Under the pieces are notes generated by a model. That model was not told the origin of the DNA. It saw nothing but the letters and a program-made list of their open reading frames with translations, and searched no databases. Position numbers and translations under genes: made by a program. Below are positions 53,178 to 61,895 of a stretch of DNA of 64,000 bases, piece by piece. Origin of the DNA: Nonomuraea pusilla (GTDB taxonomy: Bacteria; Actinomycetota; Actinomycetes; Streptosporangiales; Streptosporangiaceae). The stretch is from the NCBI RefSeq assembly GCF_900109355.1, contig NZ_FOBF01000007.1, forward strand, positions 62,001 to 126,000, in the 5' to 3' direction. Position 1 is the first letter of the stretch, and each line of letters begins with the position of its first letter.

Positions 53178-55307
53178 TCAGCGGCGGCACAGGCGCAGGA
53201 CGTTGGCGATGATCCTCGCTCCTGCGCCGCCCTCCTGGGTGAGGATCGACTCCGGGTGGAACTGCACGGCGAAACGCCGCCGCTCGGGGTCCTCGATCGC
53301 CATGACGTTGCCGTCGGGCGTCAGCGCCGTCGCCGTGAAGCCGACCACGCCCGGCCGCTTGGCGTGCAGCGAGTGGTAGCGGGCCGCGGTGAACTGCTCA
53401 GGCAGCCCGTCGAGCAGCGCGCTCTCGCCCAGGCGGGACACCTGGCCGCGCTTGCCGTGCTCGGGGTAGCCGAGCAGCTCCAGCGTGCCGCCCGCGTGCT
53501 CGACCATCGCCTGCAGGCCCAGGCAGACGCCGAAGACCGGCAGGTCGCGGGCGTAGACCTCGTCGATCAGCGCCGACATGCCGAAGTCGGACGGCCAGCC
53601 GGGGCCGGGCGACAGCACGACCAGGTCGGGCGCGATCTCGTCGATCAGGTGGACGGGGAAGCCGTGGCGCAGGGTGACGACCTCGGCGCCCTCCTGACGG
53701 AAGTAGTCGGCCAGCGTGTTGACGAAGGAGTCCTCGTGGTCGACGAGGAGGACCTTCATGCCCACGCCCGCCTGCGGCCTGACCTCGGCGACGGGCCGCT
53801 CCTGCGGCTGGTTGACCGCGGCCAGCGCGCCGAGCAGGGCGCTCGCCTTCAGCTCGGTCTCGCGCTCCTCCGCCTCGGGGTCGGAGTCGAACAGCAGCGT
53901 GGCCCCGGCCCTGACCGCGGCGACGCCGTTCTTGATCTGCGCGGTGCGCAGCGTCAGGCCCGTGTTCATGGAGCCGTCGAAGCCGATGAAGCCGATGGCG
54001 CCGCCGTACCAGCGGCGGGTGGTGGCCTCGTGGTCCTCGATGAACTGCATCGCCCACGTCTTGGGCGCGCCGGTGACGGTGACGGCCCACATGTGGGTGA
54101 GGAAGGCGTCGAGGGCGTCGAACTCGGGGCGCAGGCGGCCCTCGATGTGGTCGACGGTGTGGATCAGGCGGGAGTACAGCTCGATCTGGCGGCGGCCGAT
54201 GACGCGCACCGACCCCGGCACGCAGATGCGCGACTTGTCGTTGCGGTCGACGTCGGTGCACATGGTGAGCTCCGACTCCTCCTTCACGCTGGTGAGGAGG
54301 GTGCGGATGGCCTCGGCGTCCTCGACCGGGTTGCTGCCGCGGGCGATCGTGCCGGAGATGGGGCAGGTCTCGACGCGGTCGCCGGTGACCCTGACGTACA
54401 TCTCGGGCGAGGCGCCGACCAGGTGCTCGCCCTCGCCCAGGCTGATGATGAACTCGTACGGCGCCGGGTTGCTGTGGCGCAGCCCGCGGTAGAAGGCGGA
54501 CGGGTCGGTGCAGACGGCGTGGAACACCTGGCCGGGCACGACCTCGAACAGGTCGCCGCGCTTGAACCTCTCCTTGGCGGCGGCGACGACCTTGGCGTAC
54601 TCCCCCCTCACCGGGTTCTCCGGGATGTCGGTGGGGGTGACCTGCGGGACGGAGGAGCCGGTGCGCTCCAGGCCGCGCGTGGTGGCGCCGTCGACGGTGA
54701 ACTCGTAGCGGTACTCGACGCTGGTCTCGCGCTGCCTGTCGATGACGACGAGCCGGTCGGGCAGGTGCAGGACGAGGTCGCGCTGGTCGTCGGGGCGGAC
54801 GAGCTCCTGCCTGATGGGCTCGAACTGGAAGGCCAGGTCGTAGCCGAAGGCGCCGTACAGGCCGAGGTGCGGGTCGTCGCCGCGGAAGGCGGCGATCACC
54901 TCGCGGATCGCGGTGAACACGGTCGGCCTGCGGCTGCGCATCTCCTCGGGCAGGTGGTCGTCGCCCGGCTCGGGGACGTACACCTCGACCCGCTCGGCGG
55001 TGGGCGGCGAGACCGGCTTGCCGGCGGCCAGCAGGCACGAGGCGACGGCGGGCAGCAGGACGCGGCCGCGCTCGTTCAGGGCTGTGGCGGCGATGACGCG
55101 GCCCTTGGCGACCAGTTCAAGGCAGGGGTCGACGTAGCCGAAGGCCCATCGGCTGTAGCGGCCCGGGTAGTCCATGCCGGAGGAGAAGGCGCCGCCGCGG
55201 CGTTCGCCGAGCGCCGTGACGATCTCCTCGAGCGCCGCCTCCGGGACGTCGCGCGCCTCGCGCTCGACCTTGATGCCCCCGGCGGTCGTATATCCGCTCG
55301 TCTCCAC
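53178..55307 (-). CDS. trpE: Anthranilate synthase, fused TrpE-TrpG
   Basis: 709 residues from GTG 55307. The chorismate-binding TrpE part (1-500) has ETCPISGTIARGSNP, MCTDVDRNDKSRICVPGSV and VTGAPKTWAMQFIEDHE; the glutaminase TrpG part (about 515-709) has LVVLSPGPGWPSDFG, VFGVCLGLQAMVEHAGG with the nucleophile Cys, and FAVQFHPESILTQ. The protein makes anthranilate from chorismate and glutamine. Fused forms occur in several actinomycetes and are often tied to secondary metabolism, but here a trp attenuator precedes it, pointing to tryptophan supply. trpB, trpA, trpC and trpD are not nearby. Confidence 0.94.
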   Translation of the reverse strand: METSGYTTAGGIKVEREARDVPEAALEEIVTALGERRGGAFSSGMDYPGRYSRWAFGYVDPCLELVAKGRVIAATALNERGRVLLPAVASCLLAAGKPVSPPTAERVEVYVPEPGDDHLPEEMRSRRPTVFTAIREVIAAFRGDDPHLGLYGAFGYDLAFQFEPIRQELVRPDDQRDLVLHLPDRLVVIDRQRETSVEYRYEFTVDGATTRGLERTGSSVPQVTPTDIPENPVRGEYAKVVAAAKERFKRGDLFEVVPGQVFHAVCTDPSAFYRGLRHSNPAPYEFIISLGEGEHLVGASPEMYVRVTGDRVETCPISGTIARGSNPVEDAEAIRTLLTSVKEESELTMCTDVDRNDKSRICVPGSVRVIGRRQIELYSRLIHTVDHIEGRLRPEFDALDAFLTHMWAVTVTGAPKTWAMQFIEDHEATTRRWYGGAIGFIGFDGSMNTGLTLRTAQIKNGVAAVRAGATLLFDSDPEAEERETELKASALLGALAAVNQPQERPVAEVRPQAGVGMKVLLVDHEDSFVNTLADYFRQEGAEVVTLRHGFPVHLIDEIAPDLVVLSPGPGWPSDFGMSALIDEVYARDLPVFGVCLGLQAMVEHAGGTLELLGYPEHGKRGQVSRLGESALLDGLPEQFTAARYHSLHAKRPGVVGFTATALTPDGNVMAIEDPERRRFAVQFHPESILTQEGGAGARIIANVLRLCRR

Positions 55308-55358
55308 TTGCTGCCCCTCATGTCATAAAGATCATGCCCCGGGGGCGGACACGAGAAA

Positions 55359-55378
55359 GGCCGCCATCCGGGGCGGCC
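55359..55378 (-). terminator. trp attenuator terminator
   Basis: GGCCGCC and GGCGGCC form a 7-bp stem around a six-base loop, followed on the minus strand by TTTCTC, about 50 bases before the trpEG start and 30 bases beyond the leader-peptide stop. Positioned to end transcription when the leader is translated fully. Confidence 0.75.
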
Positions 55379-55406
55379 GTCCTTGGGAATGCGAAACACG
55401 CGCCGC

Positions 55407-55448
55407 CTAGGAGCGGCGCCACCACTGGAGCTGAGCGTGATTTCGCAT
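55407..55448 (-). CDS. trpL: trp leader peptide
   Basis: Thirteen codons, MRNHAQLQWWRRS, then TAG: two tandem Trp codons near the end, the hallmark of trp attenuation. Its last codons lie in a stem (GCGCCGC/GCGGCGC, 55400-55419) and a terminator follows (55359-55378). A ribosome stalled at the Trp codons would block the first stem and alter downstream folding, letting transcription reach trpEG. The ATG lies six bases after a -10 (TAACCT), so it is probably leaderless. Leader peptides with two or three Trp codons are known before trpE in Streptomyces. Confidence 0.85.
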   Translation of the reverse strand: MRNHAQLQWWRRS

Positions 55449-55454
55449 GCCGAC

Positions 55455-55484
55455 AGGTTAACCCCCTGGATCAAGATCGCGCAA
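55455..55484 (-). promoter_or_regulatory. Promoter of trpL-trpEG
   Basis: TTGCGC, 18 bp, TAACCT on the minus strand; the -10 ends six bases before the trpL ATG, so transcription should begin at or near its A. Confidence 0.5.
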
Positions 55485-55587
55485 CGCGAACGCGCCGGCC
55501 GCCGCCGCCCGTGAATCCCGCGCTCGTTCCCACGGGTGGGGCCCGCGGGCTTCACGAGACGCCCGGCGTGATCTAGGTTGGGCGTTC

Positions 55588-57027
55588 ATGGGACGGTCCT
55601 GGGCGTGGCGGCCCGTCACGCTGATCGCGCTCCTCCTGCCTGCCGCGCTGCTCACCGCGAGCACCGGCTACGGCTACCACCGCGACGAGCTGTACTTCCG
55701 CGTCCTCGCCTGGCACCCCGCCTGGGGGTACGTCGACCAGCCGCCGATGACACCGCTGCTGACCAGGGCGGGCATCGCGCTGTTCGGCGACACGCAGACC
55801 GGGATCCGGGTGTTCCCCGCGCTGGCCGCCGCGGTGCTCGTCGTGCTCGTGTCGCTGATCGCGCGCGAGCTGGGCGGCGGGGCGGTCGCTCAGGTGCTGG
55901 CGGCGCTCGGCGCGGCCACGGGGACGTACCCGCTGATCGCCGGGCACTTCTCGCTGACCATCAGCTACGACCTGCCGCTGTGGGCGGCGGCCGTCCTGTT
56001 CATGCTCAGGGCGCTGACGCGCGGGCAGCCGCGCTGGTGGCTCGCGGCGGGCGCGGTGGTGGGGGTGGCGACGTACAACAAGCACCTGATCGCGCTGCTG
56101 GTGCTCGGGCTGGCGGCGGGGCTGCTGCTGGCGGGGCCGCGGCGGACGCTGGCGAGCCCCTGGCTGTGGGGCGGCGCGCTGCTCGCCGTCGTCCTGGCCG
56201 TGCCGAACCTCGTCTACCAGGCCACCCACGGCTGGCCGCAGCTCGCCATGGCCGCCGCGCTCAGCGACACCAAGGGCGGCGAGATGCGGGCGCTGTTCGT
56301 GCCGATGCAGGTCGTCCTGTTCGGGCCGGCGGCGGCGGTGATCGCGGCGTTCGGGTTCGCCCGGATGTGGCGCGACCGGCGGGTGCGGGCGCTGGCCGTG
56401 GCCTACCCGGTGGCCGCGGCCCTCACGCTGGCGAGCGGCGGGCGCTTCGACTACACGGGCGGCCTGATCGCCATGCTGTTCGCGGCGGGCTGCGTCTCGG
56501 TGGAGTCGGCGGGGAGGGCGCGGGTGCGGGCGGCGTACGCGGGGCTGGCCGCCACCGGGCTGCTGTCGGCCGTCATCGCGCTGCCGGTCATCCCCGAGGC
56601 GCGGCTCGCCGCCACGCCGGTGCCCGCGATCAACGAGACGGCGCGCGAGTCGGTCGGCTGGCCGCGGTTCGCCGCCACCGTGCGGCGGGTCCTGGACGAG
56701 CTGCCCGAGAGCGAAAGGGCCCGCGCGGTCGTCCTGACCGGCAGCTACGGCGAGTACGGCGCCCTGCGCCGGGCCGGGCTGACCCGCGTCTACTCCGGCC
56801 ACAACCAGCTCCACGAGTACGGCCCGCCGCCCGCCGACGCGACGATCGCCGTCGTGGTGAACATCGGCCCCCGCGGCCGGGCGCTGTTCGCCTCCTGCGA
56901 GGAGCGCGCCCGCGTCGACAACGGCGTGGGCGTGGACAACGAGGAGCAGGGCCTGCCCGTCCACCTCTGCCGCACCCCCGCCCAGCCCTGGCCCGCCCTC
57001 TGGCCCCGCTTCCAGCACTACAGCTAG
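55588..57027 (+). CDS. PMT/ArnT-like membrane glycosyltransferase (GT39-family fold)
   Basis: 479 residues with about ten membrane segments. GYGYHRDELYFRVLA at residues 25-40 supplies the acidic DE motif of the first periplasmic loop and WGYVDQPPMTPLL the conserved Pro-rich element of the PMT_2 family. YNKHLIALLVL and a soluble C-terminal domain (about 350-479) follow. It likely transfers a sugar from a polyprenyl-phosphate donor to a cell-envelope acceptor. Isolated gene, divergent from trpEG and convergent with the SGNH hydrolase. Confidence 0.85.
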   Translation: MGRSWAWRPVTLIALLLPAALLTASTGYGYHRDELYFRVLAWHPAWGYVDQPPMTPLLTRAGIALFGDTQTGIRVFPALAAAVLVVLVSLIARELGGGAVAQVLAALGAATGTYPLIAGHFSLTISYDLPLWAAAVLFMLRALTRGQPRWWLAAGAVVGVATYNKHLIALLVLGLAAGLLLAGPRRTLASPWLWGGALLAVVLAVPNLVYQATHGWPQLAMAAALSDTKGGEMRALFVPMQVVLFGPAAAVIAAFGFARMWRDRRVRALAVAYPVAAALTLASGGRFDYTGGLIAMLFAAGCVSVESAGRARVRAAYAGLAATGLLSAVIALPVIPEARLAATPVPAINETARESVGWPRFAATVRRVLDELPESERARAVVLTGSYGEYGALRRAGLTRVYSGHNQLHEYGPPPADATIAVVVNIGPRGRALFASCEERARVDNGVGVDNEEQGLPVHLCRTPAQPWPALWPRFQHYS

Positions 57028-57062
57028 CCGTCGCGGAAGGAGCAGCGCAGTGACCGGTGTGG

Positions 57063-57833
57063 TCAGCGGGAGCTGGTGGCGAGAGGGGCGAGCTCGGGGC
57101 GTTTGGGGCGGACGCCGTCGCCTGAGGAGCGGCCCTGGAGGCGGCGGGTGATCCACGGGCGGAGGTGGTCCTTGGCCCAGCGGAGGTCCTCCTTGCGGGC
57201 GGCCGTCCAGATCGGGGGGCGGCGCGGCGGGTACGGCTCCCGCCAGTCCTGCTCGACCGGGACGCCGAGCACCTCGGCCGCGCGCAGCGCGACCCGGCGG
57301 TGGCCGTCCGGGCTGAGGTGGAGCCGGTCGGCGTTCCACGCGCGGGCGTCACGGAAGACCGTCATGGGCCAGAGGTCCACGAGCACGGCGTCGTGGCGGC
57401 GGGCGATGTCGTGGATGTGCAGGTTGTAGATCTCGATCTTGCTGTGCGCGAGCCGCATCACCGGGACGTGCCGCAGGTCGAACCCGGTGAAGAGCATGAC
57501 CCTGGCCCCCGCCTCGGTGAGGGTCCTGACCCCCTCCTCCAGGCGGCGGGCGACGGCGGCGGGCCCGCTGCCGGGGCGCAGGATGTCGTTGCCGCCCGCG
57601 CAGAGCGACACGAGGTCGGCGCCCAGTTCGACGGCCTTCGGCACCTGCTCGGAGACGATCTCGTCGATGAGCCGGCCGCGTACCGCGAGGTTGGCGTAGC
57701 GCAGTCCTGGCTGCGCGGCGTCGACGTGCTCGGCCAGCCGGTCCGCCCAGCCGCGGAAGCCGTGCTCGGCCGGGTCTTCCAGTCCTTCCGTGAAGCTGTC
57801 CCCCAAGGCGACGTACGAGGTGATTCGTCCCAT
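57063..57833 (-). CDS. SGNH/GDSL hydrolase
   Basis: 256 residues from ATG 57833. Block I is YVALGDSFTEGLED with the nucleophile Ser, block III is LCAGGNDILRP (Asn) and block V is DRLHLSPDGHRRVA (Asp and His). It hydrolyses esters; no signal peptide, so it is intracellular. The tail (about 215-256) is basic with WAKDHLRPWITRRL. The gene is divergent from the CocE-type hydrolase gene; their starts are 82 bp apart. Confidence 0.92.
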   Translation of the reverse strand: MGRITSYVALGDSFTEGLEDPAEHGFRGWADRLAEHVDAAQPGLRYANLAVRGRLIDEIVSEQVPKAVELGADLVSLCAGGNDILRPGSGPAAVARRLEEGVRTLTEAGARVMLFTGFDLRHVPVMRLAHSKIEIYNLHIHDIARRHDAVLVDLWPMTVFRDARAWNADRLHLSPDGHRRVALRAAEVLGVPVEQDWREPYPPRRPPIWTAARKEDLRWAKDHLRPWITRRLQGRSSGDGVRPKRPELAPLATSSR

Positions 57834-57915
57834 GACCGGATAGTTTGCCAAGGCGGGACACCCCTACGCGACCGTAACTACCCTCCCCCGCGCCGCATCT
57901 GTTACAGGTTGGTGC

Positions 57916-59505
57916 ATGAGACGTGTCCGGCTCAGGCGCGACCTGCCCGTCCCGATGCCCGACGGCGTGACGCTGCTGGCCGACCACTATGCCCCGCCCG
58001 GCGGAGGGCCCGCGCCGGTCGTGCTGATGCGCTCGCCGTACGGCAGGCGCGGGCTGTTCGGCCTGGTGTACGGGCGCGGCTTCGCCCGGCAGGGCTTCCA
58101 CGTGGTGATCCAGAGCTGCCGGGGCGGCTTCGGCTCGGGCGGCAGGCTCGACCCGCTCGGCGACGAGCGCGACGACGGCCTGGCCACCCTCGACTGGCTG
58201 CGGGCCCAGCCCTGGTACGGCGGCTCGCTGGCCATGTACGGCCCCTCCTACCTCGGCTACGCCCAGTGGGCGGTCGCCGCCGAGGCCGGGCCCGACCTGA
58301 AGGCGATGGCCACGCAGATCACGGCCTCCCAGTTCAGGGACGCCGCGTACCTCGGCGGCGCGTTCGCCCTGGAGTCCGCGCTGAGCTGGACCACGCTGAC
58401 CGACGGCATGTCGCGGCCCTTCGGCGGGACGACCGCCGCGTTCGTCGCGCCCAGGGCGGCCAGGCGGGCCGTGCTGACCGCCCGCCCGGTGGCCGAGATG
58501 GACCTCGCCAGCGCCGGGCGGCCCCTGCCGTTCTTCCGCGACCTGGTGACCCACCACGCCGACCCCGCGGTGCCGTACTGGGACAAACGGGACTTTTCCC
58601 CTAGGGTGGGCGAGGTGAACGCGGCGGTCACCATGCTCGGGGGCTGGTACGACGTGTTCCTGCCGTGGCAGCTCAAGGACTACCTGGCGATGCGCGCGGC
58701 CGGACGCCGTCCGCACCTGACCATCGGCCCCTGGTACCACGTCGACGGCAGGCACGGGCGGGTCTCGATGGCCGAGGCCGTGACCTGGTTCCGCGCCCAC
58801 CTGCTCGGCGAGACGTCCCTGCTGCGCCGCGACCCCGTGCGGCTGTACGTCACGGGCGCCGGGGAGTGGCGCGGCTACCCCGACTGGCCGGTGCCCGGCG
58901 CGCGGGAGCGGCGCTGGCACCTGCAGCCGGGCTTCGGGCTGGAGCCCGGGGAGCCGCGCGAGTCCGGGCCCGACCGCTTCCGCTACCACCCGGCGCACCC
59001 GACGCCCGTCATCGGCGGGCCCGTGCTGCTGGCCGACTCGCGCCCGCGCGACCAGCGCCGCCTGGAGGCCCGCAGGGACGTCCTCGTCTACAGCTCCCCC
59101 GCGCTCGACGCCGAGGTGGAGGCGATCGGCCCGGTGCGCGCCGAGCTGTACGTCCGCTCCAGCACCCCCTGGGTGGACGTGGTCGTGCGGGTGTGCGACG
59201 TGCACCCCGACGGCAGGTCGTTCAACCTGTGCGAGGGGGTGCGGCGGCTCGGCCCGCTCGACGGGCCCTCCGGCGAGGTGCGCCGCGTCGAGGTGGACCT
59301 GTGGCCGATCGGGCACCGCTTCGGACGTGGCCATCGCGTCCGCGTCCACGTCGCCGCGGGGGCGTACCCGACGATCGCCCGCAACCCCGGCACCGGCCGC
59401 CCCCTCGGCGAGGACGGCCCCATGGTGCCCGCCGACGTGGAGGTCTTCCACTCCCCCGCGTACCCGTCCGGGGTGGTGCTGCCGCTGTGCGCGCCGCGCG
59501 GCTGA
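57916..59505 (+). CDS. CocE/NonD family hydrolase (X-prolyl dipeptidyl peptidase S15-like)
   Basis: 529 residues. The alpha/beta domain has the nucleophile Ser in AMYGPSYLGYAQW, Asp in LGGWYDVFLPWQ and His in IGPWYHVDG; a C-terminal jelly-roll domain (about 350-529) starts at RDVLVYSSPALDAEVEAIGP. Members cleave acyl bonds in cocaine, amides or peptides; the substrate is unknown. It overlaps the WYL regulator gene (by 1 or 19 bases depending on the start), suggesting that the regulator relates to it. Confidence 0.9.
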   Translation: MRRVRLRRDLPVPMPDGVTLLADHYAPPGGGPAPVVLMRSPYGRRGLFGLVYGRGFARQGFHVVIQSCRGGFGSGGRLDPLGDERDDGLATLDWLRAQPWYGGSLAMYGPSYLGYAQWAVAAEAGPDLKAMATQITASQFRDAAYLGGAFALESALSWTTLTDGMSRPFGGTTAAFVAPRAARRAVLTARPVAEMDLASAGRPLPFFRDLVTHHADPAVPYWDKRDFSPRVGEVNAAVTMLGGWYDVFLPWQLKDYLAMRAAGRRPHLTIGPWYHVDGRHGRVSMAEAVTWFRAHLLGETSLLRRDPVRLYVTGAGEWRGYPDWPVPGARERRWHLQPGFGLEPGEPRESGPDRFRYHPAHPTPVIGGPVLLADSRPRDQRRLEARRDVLVYSSPALDAEVEAIGPVRAELYVRSSTPWVDVVVRVCDVHPDGRSFNLCEGVRRLGPLDGPSGEVRRVEVDLWPIGHRFGRGHRVRVHVAAGAYPTIARNPGTGRPLGEDGPMVPADVEVFHSPAYPSGVVLPLCAPRG

Positions 59506-60500
59506 TGTCGCTGGTCCTGCTGCTGCAGGGCCGCGGCGCGATGACGGCGGCCGAGCTGGCCGAGGAGCTGGAGGTGTCGGAGCGCACCGTCCACAGGGAC
59601 GTGCTCGCGCTGTCGGAGGCGGGCGTGCCCGTGTACGCCGACCGGGGGCGGCGCGGCGGCTACCGCCTGCTCGACGGCTACCGCACCAGGCTGACCGGCC
59701 TGGACCGGGCCGAGGCGCAGGCCCTGTTCCTGTCGGGCGTGCCCGCCGCGCTGCGCGAGATGGGGCTCGCCGGCGTGGCGCAGACGGCCAGGCTCAAGGC
59801 GGCCGCCGCGCTCTCGCCCGCGCTGCGCGACGCCCCCGACGCGGCCGCGCAGCGCTTCCACCTGGACGCCCCCGGGTGGTTCGCCGGGGACGACCCGCCG
59901 CCCGCGGCGCTCGGCCCCCTGGCCAGGGCCGTGTGGAGCGACCTGCCTGTCACGGTCGCGTACAGGGAGCGGGTGCGGGAGCTGGAGCCGTACGGGCTCG
60001 TGCTGAAGGCGGGCGTGTGGTACCTGGCCGCCCGCCTCACCGGCCCCGGCAAGAAGGGGGGCACGAAGGGGCGCGGCACGGAGGGGCGGGGGTTCCTGAT
60101 CTTCCGGGTGGACCGGGTGGGCGAGGTCCGCCTGGGCGAGGTCCCGTTCGAGCGCGACCCCGGCTTCGACCTGGCGGGCTTCTGGGCGGAGCAGGCGGCC
60201 GCGTTCGGCCGCTCCCTGCTGAGGGAGGAGGTCACGCTGCGGCTGACCCCGGCGGGGCTGCGGATGCTGCGTCACGTCGCCGACCCGGCCGCCCTGCCCG
60301 CCGCGCTGGAGTCGCTGCGGCCCGACGGCACGGTGCGGCTGGCCGTGGAGTCGCTGGCGGTGGCGTACTCGCAGGTGCTCAGGTTTGGGCCGGAGGCCGA
60401 GGTGCTGGGGCCGCCCGAGCTGCGGGCCATGGCCGCCGAGGCCGCCGCCCGCCTGTCCGCCCTGTACGCCTCCGCCCCGGACCCCACGCCCCCCTCCTGA
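59487..60500 (+). CDS. DeoR/WYL-domain transcriptional regulator
   Basis: 337 residues from GTG 59487 (VRAARLMSLVLLLQGRG), which matches the usual WYL family N-terminus; ATG 59505 is the alternative. A DeoR-like winged helix (MTAAELAEELEVSERTVHRD) is followed by RGGYRLLDGYRTRLTGL and a WYL domain (about 140-260), which often binds oligonucleotides or ligands. A Gly/Lys-rich insertion (GPGKKGGTKGRGTEGRGF, about 190-205) breaks the WYL domain. Confidence 0.88.
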   Translation: MRAARLMSLVLLLQGRGAMTAAELAEELEVSERTVHRDVLALSEAGVPVYADRGRRGGYRLLDGYRTRLTGLDRAEAQALFLSGVPAALREMGLAGVAQTARLKAAAALSPALRDAPDAAAQRFHLDAPGWFAGDDPPPAALGPLARAVWSDLPVTVAYRERVRELEPYGLVLKAGVWYLAARLTGPGKKGGTKGRGTEGRGFLIFRVDRVGEVRLGEVPFERDPGFDLAGFWAEQAAAFGRSLLREEVTLRLTPAGLRMLRHVADPAALPAALESLRPDGTVRLAVESLAVAYSQVLRFGPEAEVLGPPELRAMAAEAAARLSALYASAPDPTPPS

Positions 60501-60568
60501 CCGACCCCGGACCTCGGCGTAGCCCCCAGCCCGCACACCCTACCCAGGGGTGCGAGGGCGGGGCAGGG

Positions 60569-61459
60569 TCAGCGGTAGGTGGACGGGTCGGCTGTCCCGC
60601 CCCGTTCCATGACCTCCGTGATGAAGCGCCACACCTGCGGCCTGCTGCCGTCGACGTCGGTGAACCCGTACGCCTCGGCCAGCTCGCCGCTGGTGAGCGA
60701 GCGGCCGCTCCAGCGCTCCCTGTCCGGGTCGCCGGCCAGGGCGGCGACCGCGCGCCCCGCGTACGCGGGCGTCTCCGACACCGCCCAGGCCGGGTCGGCC
60801 TCGGCCTCGCGCCAGTTCTCCTCGGTCACGCCGAAGTGGTCGAGCATGGCCTCCGACCGCAGGAACCCGGGGGTCAGGGCGACCGCCGTGCCGCCGTACG
60901 GCCGCAGCTCGGCGGCCCAGGCGAACGCCAGCCGGTTCACCGACGTCTTGGCCAGGTCGTAGTAGACGTTCTCCCGGTAGCGCGTCTCGTTGAACTCCTT
61001 GGTGCCGTCGGTCACCTCGACGACCAGCCCGCCCCGGTTCCTGATCATCACGGGCAGGAGGAACCGGCTGGTGACGACGTGGGTCTCGATACCCAGCCTG
61101 AGCAGCCGCAGGCCCTTGTCCATGTCGTGCTTCCAGACGGGGGTGTTCCACTCCCACAGGTGCTCGGCGCCCCAGATGTCGTTGACCAGGACGTCGAGCC
61201 TGCCCTGCTCGCGTTCGACGCGCGCCGCCAGGGCCTCGACCTGCGCGGGGTCGAGGTGGTCGACGCGTACGGGGATGCCGGTGCCTCCGGCCGCCGTGAC
61301 CAGCTCGGCGGTCTCCTCGATCGTCTCGGCCCTGTTCACCTCGGAACGCCCTTCCCGGGTGCTCCTGCCGGTGCAGTAGACGGTGGCGCCGACGGCGCCG
61401 AGCTGGACGGCGATGCCTCGTCCCGTACCGCGGGTCGCGCCCGCAACCACAGCAATCAT
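60569..61459 (-). CDS. Short-chain dehydrogenase/reductase
   Basis: 296 residues from ATG 61459; an upstream ATG at 61489 adds ten residues. The nucleotide-binding motif is VVAGATRGTGRGIA, with TGRSTREGRSE suggesting NADPH. The catalytic Tyr-x-x-x-Lys is YYDLAKTSV, with VEVTDGTKEF at the Ser position, so the canonical Ser may be Thr. The long C-terminal part and NDIWGAEHLWEWNTP are typical of an uncharacterised SDR clade. Substrate unknown. Confidence 0.9.
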   Translation of the reverse strand: MIAVVAGATRGTGRGIAVQLGAVGATVYCTGRSTREGRSEVNRAETIEETAELVTAAGGTGIPVRVDHLDPAQVEALAARVEREQGRLDVLVNDIWGAEHLWEWNTPVWKHDMDKGLRLLRLGIETHVVTSRFLLPVMIRNRGGLVVEVTDGTKEFNETRYRENVYYDLAKTSVNRLAFAWAAELRPYGGTAVALTPGFLRSEAMLDHFGVTEENWREAEADPAWAVSETPAYAGRAVAALAGDPDRERWSGRSLTSGELAEAYGFTDVDGSRPQVWRFITEVMERGGTADPSTYR

Positions 61460-61682
61460 GCCGGTGATGCTGCCGGGAAAACCCGACACCTCATGTCACC
61501 TTTTCCCCGCGCCTTGCCGGAGGACCGGCGGGCGACCGTTCGCCGCGAGGAGCAGACCGCTCGGCGATCGGTGACGTGGGCGTGGTCGTGGCGTCATTAC
61601 TCTGCGGTGGAAGAGCCGCACCCCGGCGGACGCATGTCGTGAGGAGTACGCCAGCCAGGAACCCACCCCCGAGGAGACCGCC

Positions 61683-61895
61683 GTGCCCGATGACAAGAGT
61701 GACCGCAGCCCCTGGAACTGGCTGCTGCTCGTGCCCATCGCCATCCCCCTGATGACGTTCCTGTACAACGCCGACGAGCCCCGGCTGTTCGGCTTCCCGC
61801 TCTTCTACTGGCTCCAGATCGCCTTCATCGCCCTCGGCGTCGCCACCACCACGCTGGTCTACCGCGTCACCAGGCGCGGCAGGAGGCGGCCGTGA
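61683..61895 (+). CDS. DUF3311 small membrane protein, copy 1
   Basis: 70 residues from GTG. DRSPWNWLLLVPIAIPLMTF and DEPRLFGFPLFYWLQIAFIA form two membrane segments, ending RRGRRRP. DUF3311 proteins are nearly always encoded before a sodium:solute symporter, as here, where the stop overlaps the symporter start (GTGA). It may be an accessory subunit. AGGAG-type sites precede it. Confidence 0.9.
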   Translation: MPDDKSDRSPWNWLLLVPIAIPLMTFLYNADEPRLFGFPLFYWLQIAFIALGVATTTLVYRVTRRGRRRP

